Source: Vitrella brassicaformis (taxonomy: Eukaryota > Sar > Vitrellaceae). From it: 64,000 nucleotides of DNA. The DNA is taken from the NCBI GenBank assembly GCA_001179505.1, contig CDMY01000244.1:1-64000 (forward strand). Direction: 5' to 3'. Below, piece by piece: positions 11,679 to 24,400 of this stretch; positions within the stretch are counted from its first letter, which is position 1, and each line of letters starts with the position of its first letter. Below the pieces are notes generated by a model. That model did not search any database, was not told the DNA's origin, and saw nothing but the letters and a program-made list of their open reading frames with translations. Position numbers and translations under genes: made by a program.

Positions 11679-14600
11679 ATGGTTCCGTCGCTCAAGCATG
11701 AGATCTTCGCCTTCAGCAAGCAACTCAAGACCACGCACTCTGTCGGCGGTCTTCTGGCCATGCTCAGCAGATCCAAGCCCCCCATTTCGTCCTTCGATGC
11801 GCATGCTCTTTCTATGACACTCAGCAAGGCGGCCTTCCTCTGCAATGGCAACGCATCCGCTGTCCGCCTGATGCAGCCATTCATGGACAACCTCAAGCAA
11901 CGGACGGCACAAGTCATCTGCCATGCAGATGCACCCACGGACTCAACATCAACGTCGCCTCTCAACCGGGTTGATACGGCTTTCCTCACGAGCGTCGTGT
12001 GGGCGCTCAGTAAGCTGGACCAACTCCATGCCGAAGACCCGCTGACCCAGCAGCTGGCTTCATTGATTGAGGAGCGCCTCGCGTCGGGTGGCGAGACGAT
12101 TGAGTCGCGGAATATCAGTAATGTGGTGTACGCATTCGGCCGAGCGCGGATCTGCCCGTCAAGGCTGTTCGATTCGTGCGCCAGGAGGATGGAGGGGCAG
12201 CTGGCGACCTTTACAGCTCAGGGGCTGGCCAACACGGTATGGGGCTTTGCGAGACTCAAGTATTCATCCGACGCAGTGCAGGGTCTGCTGCATGCCGTCG
12301 TGGAGAGGCTGGAGTGGCTGCCCACAAAGGCAATCGAGGAGTTCACGCCGCAGAACCTATCAAACATCGCGTGGGGGCTGGCGGTGCTCAACTACAACGA
12401 CAAAGGTCATCGCTTCATCTGCATCATATCCGCCTTGATGCTGCCCAAGCTGTCCATCTTTTCGCCGCAGCACATGTGCAACTTGCTGTGGGGCATCGTG
12501 ACGCTCGGCGCTGGGAACACGGCGGACGAGCCGTATCTGAGTGAGGAACTGGCCACTGTCGTTGCCATTGCGGAGGAGGCCCGCTACCAGCTGAACCATT
12601 TCCACGAACAGCACCTCGGCAACATCATCTGGGGCGTATCGACCTTCCTCAGCAACCTGTCAGCCACACTTTATCTCTCACCGGACGGCAAGGCGCCCTT
12701 CACCGAGTCGATTGAGCAGCTGGTGTCGTTTCTGCGTGTTGGCCGTGACGAGGTGCTGCGTCGGGCTCCTGCGGCCTTTCCGACCATCAGTCTGCACGCC
12801 ACGGCCATTTCTCTCGCCAGACCGCCATTCAAAAGGCTCTTAGGGCAACCAGATGAGGTCGACTATCACGTTTTGCAGCTCGTGGCTGAAGGCTTCATGA
12901 AGCGAGAGGAACACGCGTCAATTGAGGAGCGGGTATCTGACATCGTTGCCGCAGCAGAGAGCCCAAGAGAGGCCGAGGAGCACCCTGCTGTGTTGCGCGA
13001 GACGGCACACGCGTTGGTCGTGTACAAGCCACCTTACTGGAGTGCTAATCCACCCTTTCTCGACCCAGTTGACGAGCAGCTGACCAGCGTCGAGGGGCAG
13101 AATCATGTCGCGAGGGTCTCTGGCGAGACCCAGCAAACGGTGGGGGAGGGGGAGGGTGAGGGTAATGTGGTGGACAGCGACGAGCCGCCAGCGAGGTCCA
13201 GAGGAGGTCGTCTGCATTTGTATCTTCGCGACACGATGCCCCACCTGCATGCCTCGCTGTGGAACCCGCGCATCCAGTGTGGCTTCCTCAATCGATTGGA
13301 CCAAGAAGTGTCGGGTAGGCTAGACGCAGGCAGATAGCAGCTGATGTGCTCAACACGTGTGTGTGCACATTTGTGTGTTCAGGTCCAGTGTTGATTGCCA
13401 ATGGCGGCCTGGCATGGGAAATGCTCAGACTGACATTCGACGCGCGACTCGTCAAGAGGTACAGACACACACGTTCATCACATCAAGCCAAGCTGCACTC
13501 ATTTCTGTGTTGCATGAAATGAATGCAGGGAGTATGTGGCACTGTGTCACGGTAAGGCCCCTCTCGGCCCTCTCCCCCTTATCACTGCCCCGCTGCGGTC
13601 CGAGCAATTGAGAGGGCCTAAAGGGGGCACCCAAAACATCACGTCAGTGTCTGCCCAGGGGGACCATGCAGTCACGCAGGCCGAGTGCACCGGGCACTTC
13701 TGCAGGCTGCCCGGTGTGTCTGGCGATGACGCTGTTGCTGTCATGAGCCTCATGCGCGTCAAGATATGGACAGGTGAGTGAGTCAGTGGGACACATGGAA
13801 TGAATGCCTCACTGGAATGCGGGCATCAAGCGCCCGTCCTTCTGTTTTGTGCAGGTCGCACCCACCAGATAAGGGTGCATCTGCGGCACATTGGCCATCC
13901 CATTGTGTGCGATAACAAGTATCTGGAGCCAGACAGATGCGCCAAAGACCAACAGTGGTGAGTACGTAAGGCAACACAGACATCTACCTGTATATCGCCG
14001 CACTCTCATTTGCCCGCCTCTCTGTCTGTCTGTCTGTCTGTCTGTCTGTGCCATGTACATGTATCTGTCACAGGTGTCCGCGCATCTTTCTGCACGCCGA
14101 GAGGCTGTCTTACGTCGACCTGACCAAGCTGATCGATGCAGAGAGAGGCGGGCAGGGCGATGCTGTGTTGGCCTCAGCCGAGAGGATGTCAGAGTTCTGT
14201 GGGGACCCACACAACACCGTCGATCTGTCCTGTCCGCTGTCTAAGGACCTCCAAGACGTGCTGGACAAGCTGCAGAGAGCTGTGTGTGAGTGACGGCATG
14301 TAGGGGAGCCGGGCGGCCGGGAGCCCACTGCCATGGTGTAGATGAGTATTGCATGTGTGTGGGTGGGTGGAATTCTTGTCCATATGCTCATCAACGTGGG
14401 GCACGTCAGCAAACTTGGCCGGATCCTGGCTCTTCTCCGGAAACCCTTCAAACCCGGCTTGCGCTTTCAAGGGCGTCAATGACCCCCAGACCCCGCCGGG
14501 CACCGGCGACACATCGCTGTATCGTGAGGACAAGACAGTGATGGTGGCGATATACATGGGCGAGATCGCCAACAGGTATGTATGTATCTATGGAAGGCAG

Positions 14601-14977
14601 ACAGACAGGCAGACAGACAGACAGAGACACGAGAACGGTCTGTCGGATGGGGTGGGTGCTGTGCTGTGTGCAGGCGCTTGGCTGACCTTCCCATGCCCTC
14701 CCGCGTCCGCAAGCTGACAGGACAGAGGTGGACGCTCCATGACTGCGCGCGAGGCTCTGACGCGAGATGGCTTGTGGACCGACATCTACCGACACCCAAG
14801 CGCGACAGTTGCTTAAGCCAGTCTACGGCAGAAGGGCATGGCACTGGGAGTGGCCAAGGTGGACTTCCAGCCGCACTAAGTGGCGGCAGGCACGGCACAA
14901 CCAGCCAGCCCAGCCGACACACAAAAGGCGGCCACCCAGTAGATGAATGCATGCATGTGTGCATGTCATGTGGGTGA
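11679..14977 (+). CDS. Helical-repeat (OPR/HPR-like) protein fused to RluA-family RNA pseudouridine synthase
   Basis: The first ATG in the long frame is 11679. The N-terminal 350 residues contain a series of related helical motifs: NISNVVYAFGRA, GLANTVWGFARL, NLSNIAWGLAVLNY, HMCNLLWGIVTLG, HLGNIIWGVSTF. These resemble the octotricopeptide/heptatricopeptide repeats of organellar RNA-binding proteins. The C-terminal half is an RluA-type synthase: ALVVYKPPYWSANPP, then GFLNRLDQEVSG (catalytic Asp in the HRLDxxTSG-like motif), continued after the intron at about 13315-13381 as PVLIANGG, and GRTHQIRVHLRHIGHPIVCD from 13855. Later exons (14094-14286, 14410-14575, 14674 onward) keep an open frame with matching splice phases to TGA at 14975-14977; a shorter form ending at 14293 is possible if the GTGAGT donor there is not used. 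Expected role: site-guided pseudouridylation of RNA, probably organellar (inferred). Confidence 0.82.
14021..14049. repeat. (TCTG)n inside an intron
   Basis: Seven TCTG units lie just upstream of a 3' splice site (CAG at about 14072) in the pseudouridine synthase gene. This is one of many cases where the tract before the acceptor is a TG/TCTG microsatellite. Confidence 0.8.
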
Positions 14978-15237
14978 CGTGATGAAGTAGCTGTGGGGCG
15001 ACAGGAGGGAGGCGGGTAATCGATCAATGATCCATGGATGGCATGAATGGAATATATTGAACATCTATGTACATTGATTGAGCCGAAAGTCACAGACAGA
15101 CGTTCGAGCACCGACCGACACAGATAGATAGATGGAATCGACGTGCGTACAAAGCGTACAAATCCAACAACACACATACGCACCGCATGGATGCATGGAT
15201 CCTTCTACCTAGCTAGTCCCAATACGCTCTCCGAAAC
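14978..15237. other. Short intergenic gap between converging genes
   Basis: Nothing is recognisable apart from short GATA/GATG-like runs. It should hold the 3' UTRs of the pseudouridine synthase gene (+) and POFUT2 (-). Confidence 0.45.
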
Positions 15238-17527
15238 TCACTCCTGCGACAAATCGCCAGCCGGGACATAGCCCAGTTGTGCCTGTATGGCACGTCCACC
15301 CCCCCACCCACCTCTGTGTAGGCACTCTGCTCGCGCTCGACTCACAGGTCTCCGCGCCAGTCGGGTGCTGTCTGCAAAAGTGTCCTCGCGACGCATCCAC
15401 ACTCTTGCCTGCATCCATGGCCACACACAAGACGCAGAGAGAGGCTGAAGGGCTGCTCCTCCCCCCCACCCACCACCTACCCAGGAGCCCCCTATCGTGC
15501 TGGATTGCCCGTGTGAACACCGACTCCCCCGTGCCGATGAAGGTGTGTGCCCGTGCAGCGATCCACTGCTCCACGATGGCGTTGTAGCCAGGGTGGCCCA
15601 GGTCGGTCTCGAAGAAGACCATACTGCCCGCCGGCATCAGCTGACGCAGTTCCACCCTCTCGTCAGCCGTCGCATCCGTACACACAAATGTCTGATCGAA
15701 TGAATCAACACACGTACGTAGAGGAGAGAGGTGTAAGTGACAGCTTGTGTGAAGCGCGTGACGTGATACCTTGGTGACGTTTGTGGTCGCCATCAGCGCC
15801 TTGAGCCGCCGAGCCTGATGGACGGACGATGCACACCGCCCGTGCACATCAACAGATAAAGGGATGGATGCTCCCTGTCCAGTCACCCACCACGTCGGGC
15901 AGAGGCGGAGCGAACTCGGCACGATATCGCGCAAAGTCGCCCCGACGCACATGGGCCGCGAGATACCCCCCAGGTGGCAGGTTGGCAGCGATAAAGGCAT
16001 CACCCAGATCACGCCACTTGCTGCACGCAGAGAGGTGATAATCACCTGTCCCTGGGCATTTTGCGATGGCCGTCCACCCACCGGTTGAACAGGAGAACAT
16101 CGTAGAGGTCTGTCTCGACGAGGGTGGGAGGGAAGGGCACCATCAGGTTGTCTGCACGCTGACAAACAAATCCAACACAGTGAGCATCAGCACCCTGGTC
16201 TCGTACGTTTCCACCTTCAGGAGTATGCTACTCGCCTCTGAGAATGCCGGCTCCTCAACGATCGTCTCTGCCACGTCCTCAGCGGTCGGCCCGTGAGCGT
16301 ACAGATAACACCTCTGAATGAACAGACAGACAGAAAGACAAGCAGTAACCGCAAGTCTCTCTCTTTGTCTCTCTGTCTCTCTCACCGCGTCGCGCGCGTT
16401 GACGATGTCACATTTGCCTGAGTAGCCTGCACGCAGCATTCAAAAGGCGCTGGTGAAAAGTGGGCGTGCAGGTTCATCTGGCGGCCGTGCACGACCCACC
16501 GACTTGATGTGGGTGAGAGCATGAAGACTCTCCGTCAGCACAATGGTGACGGTAATTAACAGAGCGGCCACCACCTGACGAATCGCACACAGATAGGCAA
16601 GCCACTGGAATGGACTTTTATGTCGGTGTGTGTGCCCACCTTCACATTTGGTGAAGTCTTGCATCTGCAGTCTGTTCTGGTCCTTGTCGAATGACGCATC
16701 GGGGAAGAAGCCCTTCCATTGGCCCCACAACAGCGTATCGACCTGCACACACAGACACACAGACACACAGACACATATGCTTGATGGCTCTACAGTCTGG
16801 CGAGTGGGTGGTTTGCTCTGACCTCGAGCATCCCGTCATTGGCCGTCTCGATGTATTCGTCCCACTCCATCACCGGCACAACAGACCGCATCACTGCACA
16901 CACACAACAAATCACACAATCGTAATTAAGCCAGCACCCACAGCAGACCTACCTTGCATGTCGAAGAAGGCCCCCCACGGCAACCGCGGGCGGTCGTCAG
17001 TCGGTGCCCTCCAGTGAACCACATGGCACCAGGGCGGCAGCACCAGCACCCACATCTCATGACACGATCGGCCGCCGCCGCACCGCTGCCATGTGTGCTG
17101 GTTGAGCCTATGGACCACCAGAGCGGCACGGTAAAAGACATCCTTCTGCAGCTGCACAAGGGAGGAAAGCACTCATTTCATTCACTGCCTGCACTGCAGA
17201 GGGGTTCTCTCTGCTCTGTCTGCCTTCCTTGTTACATACATTGAATCCTTCCCCTATCTTGACATCGTACAGCAGGAACCGCAGGGCGCCATGGCACCTC
17301 AACCCGCCAGGCAGCAAGATCCCATTCAGTGCAGCAAGTTGCTCATGATGTGTTTGGTCTTCACGGGGCTCCTTCCTGCGGCCCTTGACGAGCTTGTAGA
17401 GGGCGTCAGCATCGATAAAGAGGCTCCGGCACACCGGAGATGGGTGATCTTCGAAGGCATTGCTTGGCCTTGAGCCCGTACACACGATAAGAATGAGTAG
17501 CAGGGTGTGCACTGCGCGTATTCGCAT
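15238..17527 (-). CDS. POFUT2: GDP-fucose protein O-fucosyltransferase 2
   Basis: ATG at 17527 (minus strand) gives a signal peptide (MRIRAVHTLLLILIVCTG). In order: RFLLYDVKIGEGFN spliced to LQKDVFYRAALVV (the EGFN...DV motif that holds the catalytic Glu in human POFUT2), MWVLVLPPWCHVVHW, RLPWGAFFD, VPVMEWDEYIE, DTLLWGQWKGFFPD, AAHVRRGDFARYRAEF (the HxRRxDF GDP-fucose-binding loop), QTFVCTDATADERVELRQLM, VEQWIAARAHTFIGTGESVF and a Cys-containing end (HFCRQHPTGAET) before TGA at 15238. These match POFUT2 rather than POFUT1. The enzyme adds O-fucose to Ser/Thr in TSP1 repeats in the ER, before they leave the secretory pathway. A TSP1-containing gene lies about 5 kb upstream. The gene is divergent from the phosphorylase-domain gene, with 129 bases between the start codons. 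About eight or nine exons; some small exon edges are approximate. Confidence 0.88.
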
Positions 17528-17656
17528 GAGGCGGTGCAGCGCCAAGATCTGCCATCTGCGAGCTTAGCTGAAAGGATTGCGTTGGTGAAGCGGATCTCGT
17601 GCCACTCACCATCTTCCAGCCCTCGTGATAGCCGCTGCTTCAACACACGCCAAAAC
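17528..17656. promoter_or_regulatory. Compact divergent promoter region
   Basis: Only 129 bases separate the ATG of POFUT2 (minus) from the ATG of the phosphorylase-domain gene (plus), so both 5' UTRs and start sites must lie within it or overlap the genes. No TATA box is evident. Confidence 0.45.
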
Positions 17657-19476
17657 ATGCAGCTTTCACGAATGTGTGTTGGCTTTGTCTTCCTTCTGCT
17701 GGTGTGCTTCCCACGATGCAAAGGCGACGTAGGCATACTCACCTTCTACTTCGGTAAGTAAGCAGCACAGGAGCACACCCCTCACTCACCTCATCTTATC
17801 ATTTGATCCCTTCCCTCCACTTCAGGTGAGCTGGAGGCGCTGAATGCGACTTTGTCAAGGTCTTCGGATCTGCAAGTGTATGAGATCGCGGGCAGGAGGT
17901 TCTACAGCGGGCTGCTGGAGGGCCAGAAGATAGTGGCCACACTCACGGGCATCGGCCTGGTCAACGCTGCAATGACCGCAAGTGAGTCGGGTGGGTAGAC
18001 ATGCGAGGCGGGTCAACAGGAATGCTGTGGACACGTACTTATGCACTCTCTGTATGTGGTCTGCGTGCACTGCAGCCATTATGATTCAGCACTTTCCGAC
18101 GCTCGATGTGATCGTGGGCAGTGGAATATCGGGAGGGGTGGACCCGTCCCTGCGAGTGGGCGACGTCATTGTACCAGATTCATGGATCTTCAACGAAATG
18201 GTGTGGATAGACCGCTCAGCCGTATGCACTCGCATCATCTGCATGGCCTCTTGGGCTGTCAGTTCCACTACGCGAAGACTGCCGAGCCATTGCCCAATAA
18301 CACCACCCGAGACCCCTCCCTGGAGGCCGATGCTGACTTCGTGTTGCCCGACTGGCGCCTCTCACTGCCGTGCGTCGACGGGTGCTTCCTCGCCACAAAA
18401 GGTCCCTGCACCCTTACCATACACCCTTATGGATGTATGTATACCCACAGAGGAATGAGTAATCAGCGACTCATTGTCTGCAGGTGTCCCATGTTTGTCG
18501 CCTGGTGTAAACCACACCGCTGGTGTGGGCTACAATGGACCTACTGCTGAGGCCGAGGCCAGCAATGGGTGTGCTGCCGGGGACGTCGGAGGGGGAGGGG
18601 GAAAACAGCACGCGAACTTCGGGAAGGTGGAGAGCAACTACATCCAATCACGAAGCATCCCGCCCCTTTTCGGCGGTCATTGTGCCCGTCAGGATGCGTC
18701 ATTTGATCACGGTGCAGACTGCAGACCTTTACAGCCCATCAGAGGAAGATGACACGATCGAAACTCCCAACCAGGTCCTCGATTTCCCCGTCGATCCCGC
18801 CCTCCTGGAGCTTGCTAAGGGCCTCAACGCCACTGCAGGCCCGAGGCTTGCTGAGCTGAATGGAGGGGATGGTGGGCTGCCGTACCTTCCACACGTGGTG
18901 GTCGGTGGCAGGGGCGCGTCCGCTGACACATTTCTCGATAACGCCGCGTACCGCAAGTGGCAATTTCAGAACCTTGACATCAGGTGGGCGGGACGGGGGC
19001 AAGACGAACGGCGCAAATGGCGCTCATTTCTCGCCGGTTCAGGTCGATTGACATGGAGAGCACGGCGGTTGCGCATGTGGCCTACCAGGGCCAAAAGCCT
19101 TTCATCATATTCCGGAGCCTCTTGGCCGGCGGAGAGGCCGAGGCAGAGACAGAGTCCGAACAGGAGAACCTTCTCGGCGCCTTCTTCGGCGTCGCCGCGG
19201 CCAACGGCGCAGCCGTCATGGAGACTTTCATCAAGCTGCTCTCGGACAATGGCACAATTGTGTCCAACAGCGAACCAGCCGATGCGCCACTGGAGCCGGC
19301 CCCTGCCGGCCACATCCCCAGTGACGTGTTCAATGACGAGGAATTGGAGGAGTTGGTGGGCATCATCACTTTCTACCAGCCTGAGCTGGACGCCGTCATG
19401 TCCTACAACAACGACACAAATTTTACGAGAGTGGGACCGATACAGGTGGGGTGGGGCGGGGCGGGGAGAGAGCCGA

Positions 19477-19507
<31 letters not shown>

Positions 19508-20674
19508 GGCTTGCAGCGCGGCATCACTATGCCGTGTGTGTGTGTGTGTGTGTCTCGCAGGGTCGCATTTTTTATGTTGGCCGTCTGGAGGAGGTCCCTG
19601 TCGTCCTTACACTCAGTGGCGTTGGCCTCACCAACGCTGCACAAGTAAGAATTGGCAAAGACTGCATATCTGCCTGTGGTTGAGTGAACGTCTGTCTGTC
19701 TGCCTGTCTGTGTCAGACGACCCAACTGCTCATCAGCGAGTTTGGCGTCAAGTACATCCTTGGCAGCGGCATCGGTGGGTCGTTGTCGGAGAAGGTCTTC
19801 ATCGGCGATGTTGTCATCCCAGACAGATGGGCTCAATATCAGATGAGCCACCAGGCCAGAGAGGATGCACAAGGCAACTACTCCCTCCCCGAGTGGGCAA
19901 ACAAATGGCTGGTCAGCTCACCAAACAGAAGGATCATATGGCGGGGCAGAGAGTCCTTGGAACACCGGCGTGTCTTGTGTGTCTGGTGTGTGGACGGTGC
20001 AGGTGCGTGCTGGTGGGTCTGAGTGTCTTGTGAATGATACGCTCGTGTGTGAGTTGGCCAACGACACGGCGAATTACTTCTCCGACTTCACTACGCTTAT
20101 TGAGGTGGCAGATCCCGACGCAGCTGACGACACGCGCTACCTCGAGGTGGGCGGCCGCCGGCTCTTCGACATTGAGGTCGACCCCATAATGTTTAGAGTG
20201 GCGGCACAGCTCACCTCCACTGCGCCAGGGTACGGCTCATTCGGCAAGTTCATTGACCTGAATCCCGTTGGCAGGGGGCGGCCTGAGATTCAGCACGGCG
20301 GGAGGGGCCTCGCGGGCAACTCCTTCATCGACAACGCTCACTATCGCACGTAAGTTAAGTGGTCATGTCAGCCACACACGACAGACACACGACACACGGA
20401 GAGGTCGCGTTTCTTGCTACGGCCTAGGTACATGCACGAGACCTTTGAGAGCGACATCGTCGACATGGAGTCGTCGGCCACGGCTGCAGTGGCCCACCAG
20501 AACGCTATTCCGTTCCTGATTGTGAGGTCTGCATCGGACCTCGCGGGCGGTAGTGAGGATGGGGACGACAAGTCGGCCGTCAGCGACCTCATGGAGTTCC
20601 TCGATGTGGCTGCCGACAACAGTGCGATGGTCATTGCTGCGTTCCTGCAGGAGTGGCGGAGGAGAGACGATTGA
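17657..20674 (+). CDS. Secreted protein with two tandem nucleoside-phosphorylase (MTN/PNP-like) domains
   Basis: ATG 17657 opens a signal peptide (MCVGFVFLLLVCFPRCKG region). Domain 1 begins GILTFYFGELEALNA and continues VYEIAGRRFYSGLLEGQ, ATLTGIGLVNAAMTA, VIVGSGISGGVDPSLRVGDV and IDMESTAVAHVAYQGQKPF. The reading frame then runs through an acidic linker straight into domain 2 (VGIITFYQPELDAV, GRIFYVGRLEEVPVVLTLSG, YILGSGIGGSLSEKVFIGDV, VDMESSATAAVAHQNAIPF, LIVRSASDLAGG), ending TGA 20672-20674. Both domains have the GxG..GDV and MES signatures of the 5'-methylthioadenosine/S-adenosylhomocysteine nucleosidase and uridine phosphorylase superfamily, closest in style to plant bark-storage-like secreted members. 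Only domain 2 keeps the SD with the catalytic Asp; domain 1 reads FRSLLAGG. Likely substrates are nucleosides, but specificity cannot be read. Exon boundaries at 18400-18720 and 19910-20030 are uncertain. Confidence 0.8.
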
Positions 20675-21479
20675 TGGATGGATGGATGGATGGTGTGTGA
20701 ACACGTGTGTATGCGTGTGTGTGTGTGTGTGGTGTCCTATTATGTCTACTGCTCTGAGAGCCAGGTGCATTTGGGCATGTGTGGTGGTGAGATGGCGGCT
20801 TTATGCCGTTGAGTGCATTCATGCCTTGGCGCTGCGTTTGGGGTCGAGCTGCAGATGCGAGAGGCCTTTTTGCCGCGCTGCTCGAGTGAGACCACTTTGC
20901 AGATCGGTCGGTCGATCGATCGGTCGGTCGTAGTGTATGTGTGTCGGTGTGTCTTGCGTGTTCCAGAGCCCTTATTGATACATACAGTACAGGGGTGCAT
21001 GTGCACATGCAGATGTGCGGCAGCGTCGTGGACCGTAGTTCCGTTGTGGGCTGCTGCCTAACGATGCTTGCATGTAATGGGCATACTCGTATACCTACCG
21101 ACATCTTGGCCATCAAAATCGCCGCAGGATTGGCCAAGATGCTTGCCACCTTGCCGTGGGTCCACTTTCAAGCGGCACCCCAATCATACAACTGCTGGCC
21201 GGCGCGACCATCGTAACCCAGTGCCAGACCGATTCTGTCTGACGGGTCACTAACCGCCGATCGTTTTCTGAGCGACTGTGGCCTCGCTGCGGCCAGCCAA
21301 GAACACCAGCAAGGTCTCCTCGTCCCGCACGACACGGTGAGGGGTCAATCAAGAAGGAAAATGACAGTCAAACGCACTCAAACTCTCACTCTCTGTCTGC
21401 CTCATATACGTGTGCAGATCTAAGTTAAGTTCTGCAGATCTCTCTGACGTTGGCTGAAGTTTCTTCAGAACGCACAGCC
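20675..21479. other. Intergenic with simple repeats
   Basis: (GATG)n at about 20673-20692 follows the stop codon, with a (TG)n run near 20715-20731 and GATC/GGTC-type runs near 20903-20930. No supported gene. The right end must hold the promoter and 5' UTR of the PIWI gene. Confidence 0.5.
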
Positions 21480-24400
21480 ATGAGCGGGACGGCGTGTGTG
21501 AGCCCGTCTGGCATCGGTCCCCTGCAAAATCGGCAGCGCCGCGAGGCTCGCGTGGACAGCGTCATCCCTGTGATGGTGGCGCGCCCAGGGCACTACAGCC
21601 AGGGCACGGTCGTCAAAGCCGTCACCAACCTGCTGCCAGGTCAGCCAACGGCAGAGAAAAACACGTGTGCAGCAAGAGGGCCGGATGTGGTGCGGTGCGG
21701 TTGGTTTCTCTCTTGCCTTGCGTGTGCGCTTCCAGTTCGTGTGACACTGACAGATGACAAGCAGGCGCCCCGTCAGCTCAGTGTCTACTCTATCAAGTGA
21801 GCGAGCGAGCCACACACCACACAGACGAGCACATGCCATGCCACACGTCCGTCCGTCCATGCCGTGCAGGTTCACCCCCGAGCTGCCGGGCAACCTGTCC
21901 CAGCAGACGCGCATCGTGGGCCAGATGAAGGCGGAGCTCATCAACCGCCTCTTCATGGGCCAGCGCACAACACCCATATTCACCGGCATGACCATCCTCA
22001 CCGTGGCACCAACGTGCATCCAAGGCGAACCTGACGAAGCTGTGGAGTTTACGGCTTCGGTCGTGGTGGGGCGTGACCCGGACGGGTGTGAGGTGCGGCG
22101 GGAGTACACAGTGGTCATCGAATGGAAGGCGACATTCCCGCTGGACCCTGCCGGCATCGAGGGGCTGGACAGGAGGTCTCTCGTCAAGGCCAAAATGCAC
22201 AACGCACTGGTGGGTGGGTACAATGGATGTGTGTGTGGTCAATCAAAGCAAAAAGGGTGTGGTGTGGATTGGTATGTTGTGTTGTGTGTATTGATGTGTG
22301 TGTAGTCTCTGTATGTGGACAACGCTGTTCGTCACGCCATCAGGGGCAAAATGAGGACCTGGGCACAATTCCGCGACGCGTTCTACAAGTACAAACAGAG
22401 ACGCTTGGAATGCATGGAACGCATGGAATGGAATGGAATCCATGTGATGTGACTGACACATGCTCAACCAGCCCCCTGTGTTGTGTGTTGTGTGTTGTGT
22501 GTTGTCTATTAGCGTGCATCCGGGCGAGCTGCTGCAAGTGTACAAGCGCTACTCACTCGCCAAGGGCTTCAGGTAGGTCACCCCACGTGGTCTGTTCCGC
22601 GTACTTGATCTTCGTCTGTCTGTGTCGGTGCCGGACCCACCCCCCAATGCACCCACCCGTCCCTCAGCACTGCCACTGTCGACACGGAGCCCCACGGTCC
22701 GCATGTGGCCATTGGTGTGCGGCACCTGCTGCTCGAGGGCCGTGCGGCTGACATCCTCCTCAACATACAAGGCCGCACTCAGGGCACCGGCCAAGACAAA
22801 CAAGACGCTGTCAAGCTGGCCCTTCATGGACGGTCAGTGAGTGGCGGAGGCGGACGGGAGGGGGCTGCGGGATCTGGATGCATGGAGATTGATGGATCAT
22901 CGTTGTTGATGTTTGTGTGCTGCGCTACAGGACGTGTGTGACGCCGATCACTGGCATCAAGTACACGATAGACGACGTTGACTACTTGACCACTCCTGAC
23001 CACACCTTCACGGACAGCAAGGGACAAGTGGTCACCTATAGACAGGTGAGGTGGGCGGGGGGAGAGGATATAGAAAGGGACAAAGGGACACACAACACCT
23101 CCCCTCCCCACTCACCTCACCCCATCGATGATTTGATTTATGTATGTGGCATGCACTGCAGTACTTTCTGGATCGTTATGCTCAGGAGGGCGTCGTAGAC
23201 TATCCGGCCGGCCGTGACTATCCGATGCTGGTGGGTAGGTGGATGCATTTAGCGCTCACATTCACAGATGCAGAGAAAGATCACCAGCCAGCCACACACG
23301 ACATACATACCTGTATGCCTTGTCTTCAGGTGTGCATCCGGCGAGGCAGGGAGGTGCGCATACCGCCGCCCCTAGGTAGGTCCACCCAACCACACCCACA
23401 CACACCCATACACACACACAACGAGACACCGACCGACACAGATGATGGATGCGTCTTGTGTGTGGGTGCAGCCTACATGACGGGCATATCGAAGCGCGAG
23501 GGTCAGGAGCTGAATCAGGTGCGGCAGGAGCTCACCAACAGGACCCGCATGAACGCCGCCCGCCGCGTGGCCGAAACCCAGCAGCGTGTCCAAGCACTCA
23601 TCGGCACCAACAACAGCCCATCCACACAGGCCGCCATTGCCGACAGCGGCATCGAATTCCGCGGCGAGTTCCTTCAAGTGAGCTGAGCTACCTCTGCCCA
23701 GACCACCACCACCACCCAGGGAGACCTCACGAGTCTGTCTGTCTTATGTGGGTGTGCAGGTGGAGGGCCGGGAGCTCAGCAAGGACTTGTTTGCGTCCCG
23801 GATGAGCGTCGGCAACCTCCCCGAGGACGCGTCACCTAGTGACCCGGTGGAGGGCCACCGCATCAGTTCGGCCCTGAAGTTTCGCGTGGACAGCGCGCCC
23901 CAGGCCGTGGTGGAGATCTTCATCGTGCACCAGCAGGGAGAGAAAGAGAAGAAGGAAGTCGATGCCCTCACGACAGCACTCACCACACAGATGAATGAGT
24001 GAGTGAGCGAACGAACGAAACACAACACGTCCCATCCCACCTACTCGTGTGTGTGTGTGTGCGTGTTGGTACAGGTACGGTCTGCGTCACAACGTGACGG
24101 CGCTGCGGGACACTCTGAGGGGAGCGGTGCGACGGGGTGCCTGGCCGTCAGAGTGGGCGGAGTACGTCAAGTACGGCATCCACCAAGTGAGGCTCAAACG
24201 GGACAGACACAGGAACAACCAGCAGCCGGCAGAGTGAGCAAGCTTTGGTTGCAACAGGCAGGGAGGGAGGGAGGGGGGGAAGGAATGACAGAAGGGGAGA
24301 CGAACGATTGATTGTGTGACTGCCATCCGTGTGGCTGGCCGGCAGGTGTTTCATGGTGGTCATCATGCCACTTGGTGTGCATCGGGATGTCTACGGCACG

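Noticed and set aside
20903-20930. GGTC/GATC palindromic run suggesting a protein-binding site or small hairpin
   Set aside because: It is a short tetranucleotide repeat; its self-complementarity follows from the GATC unit and has no further support.
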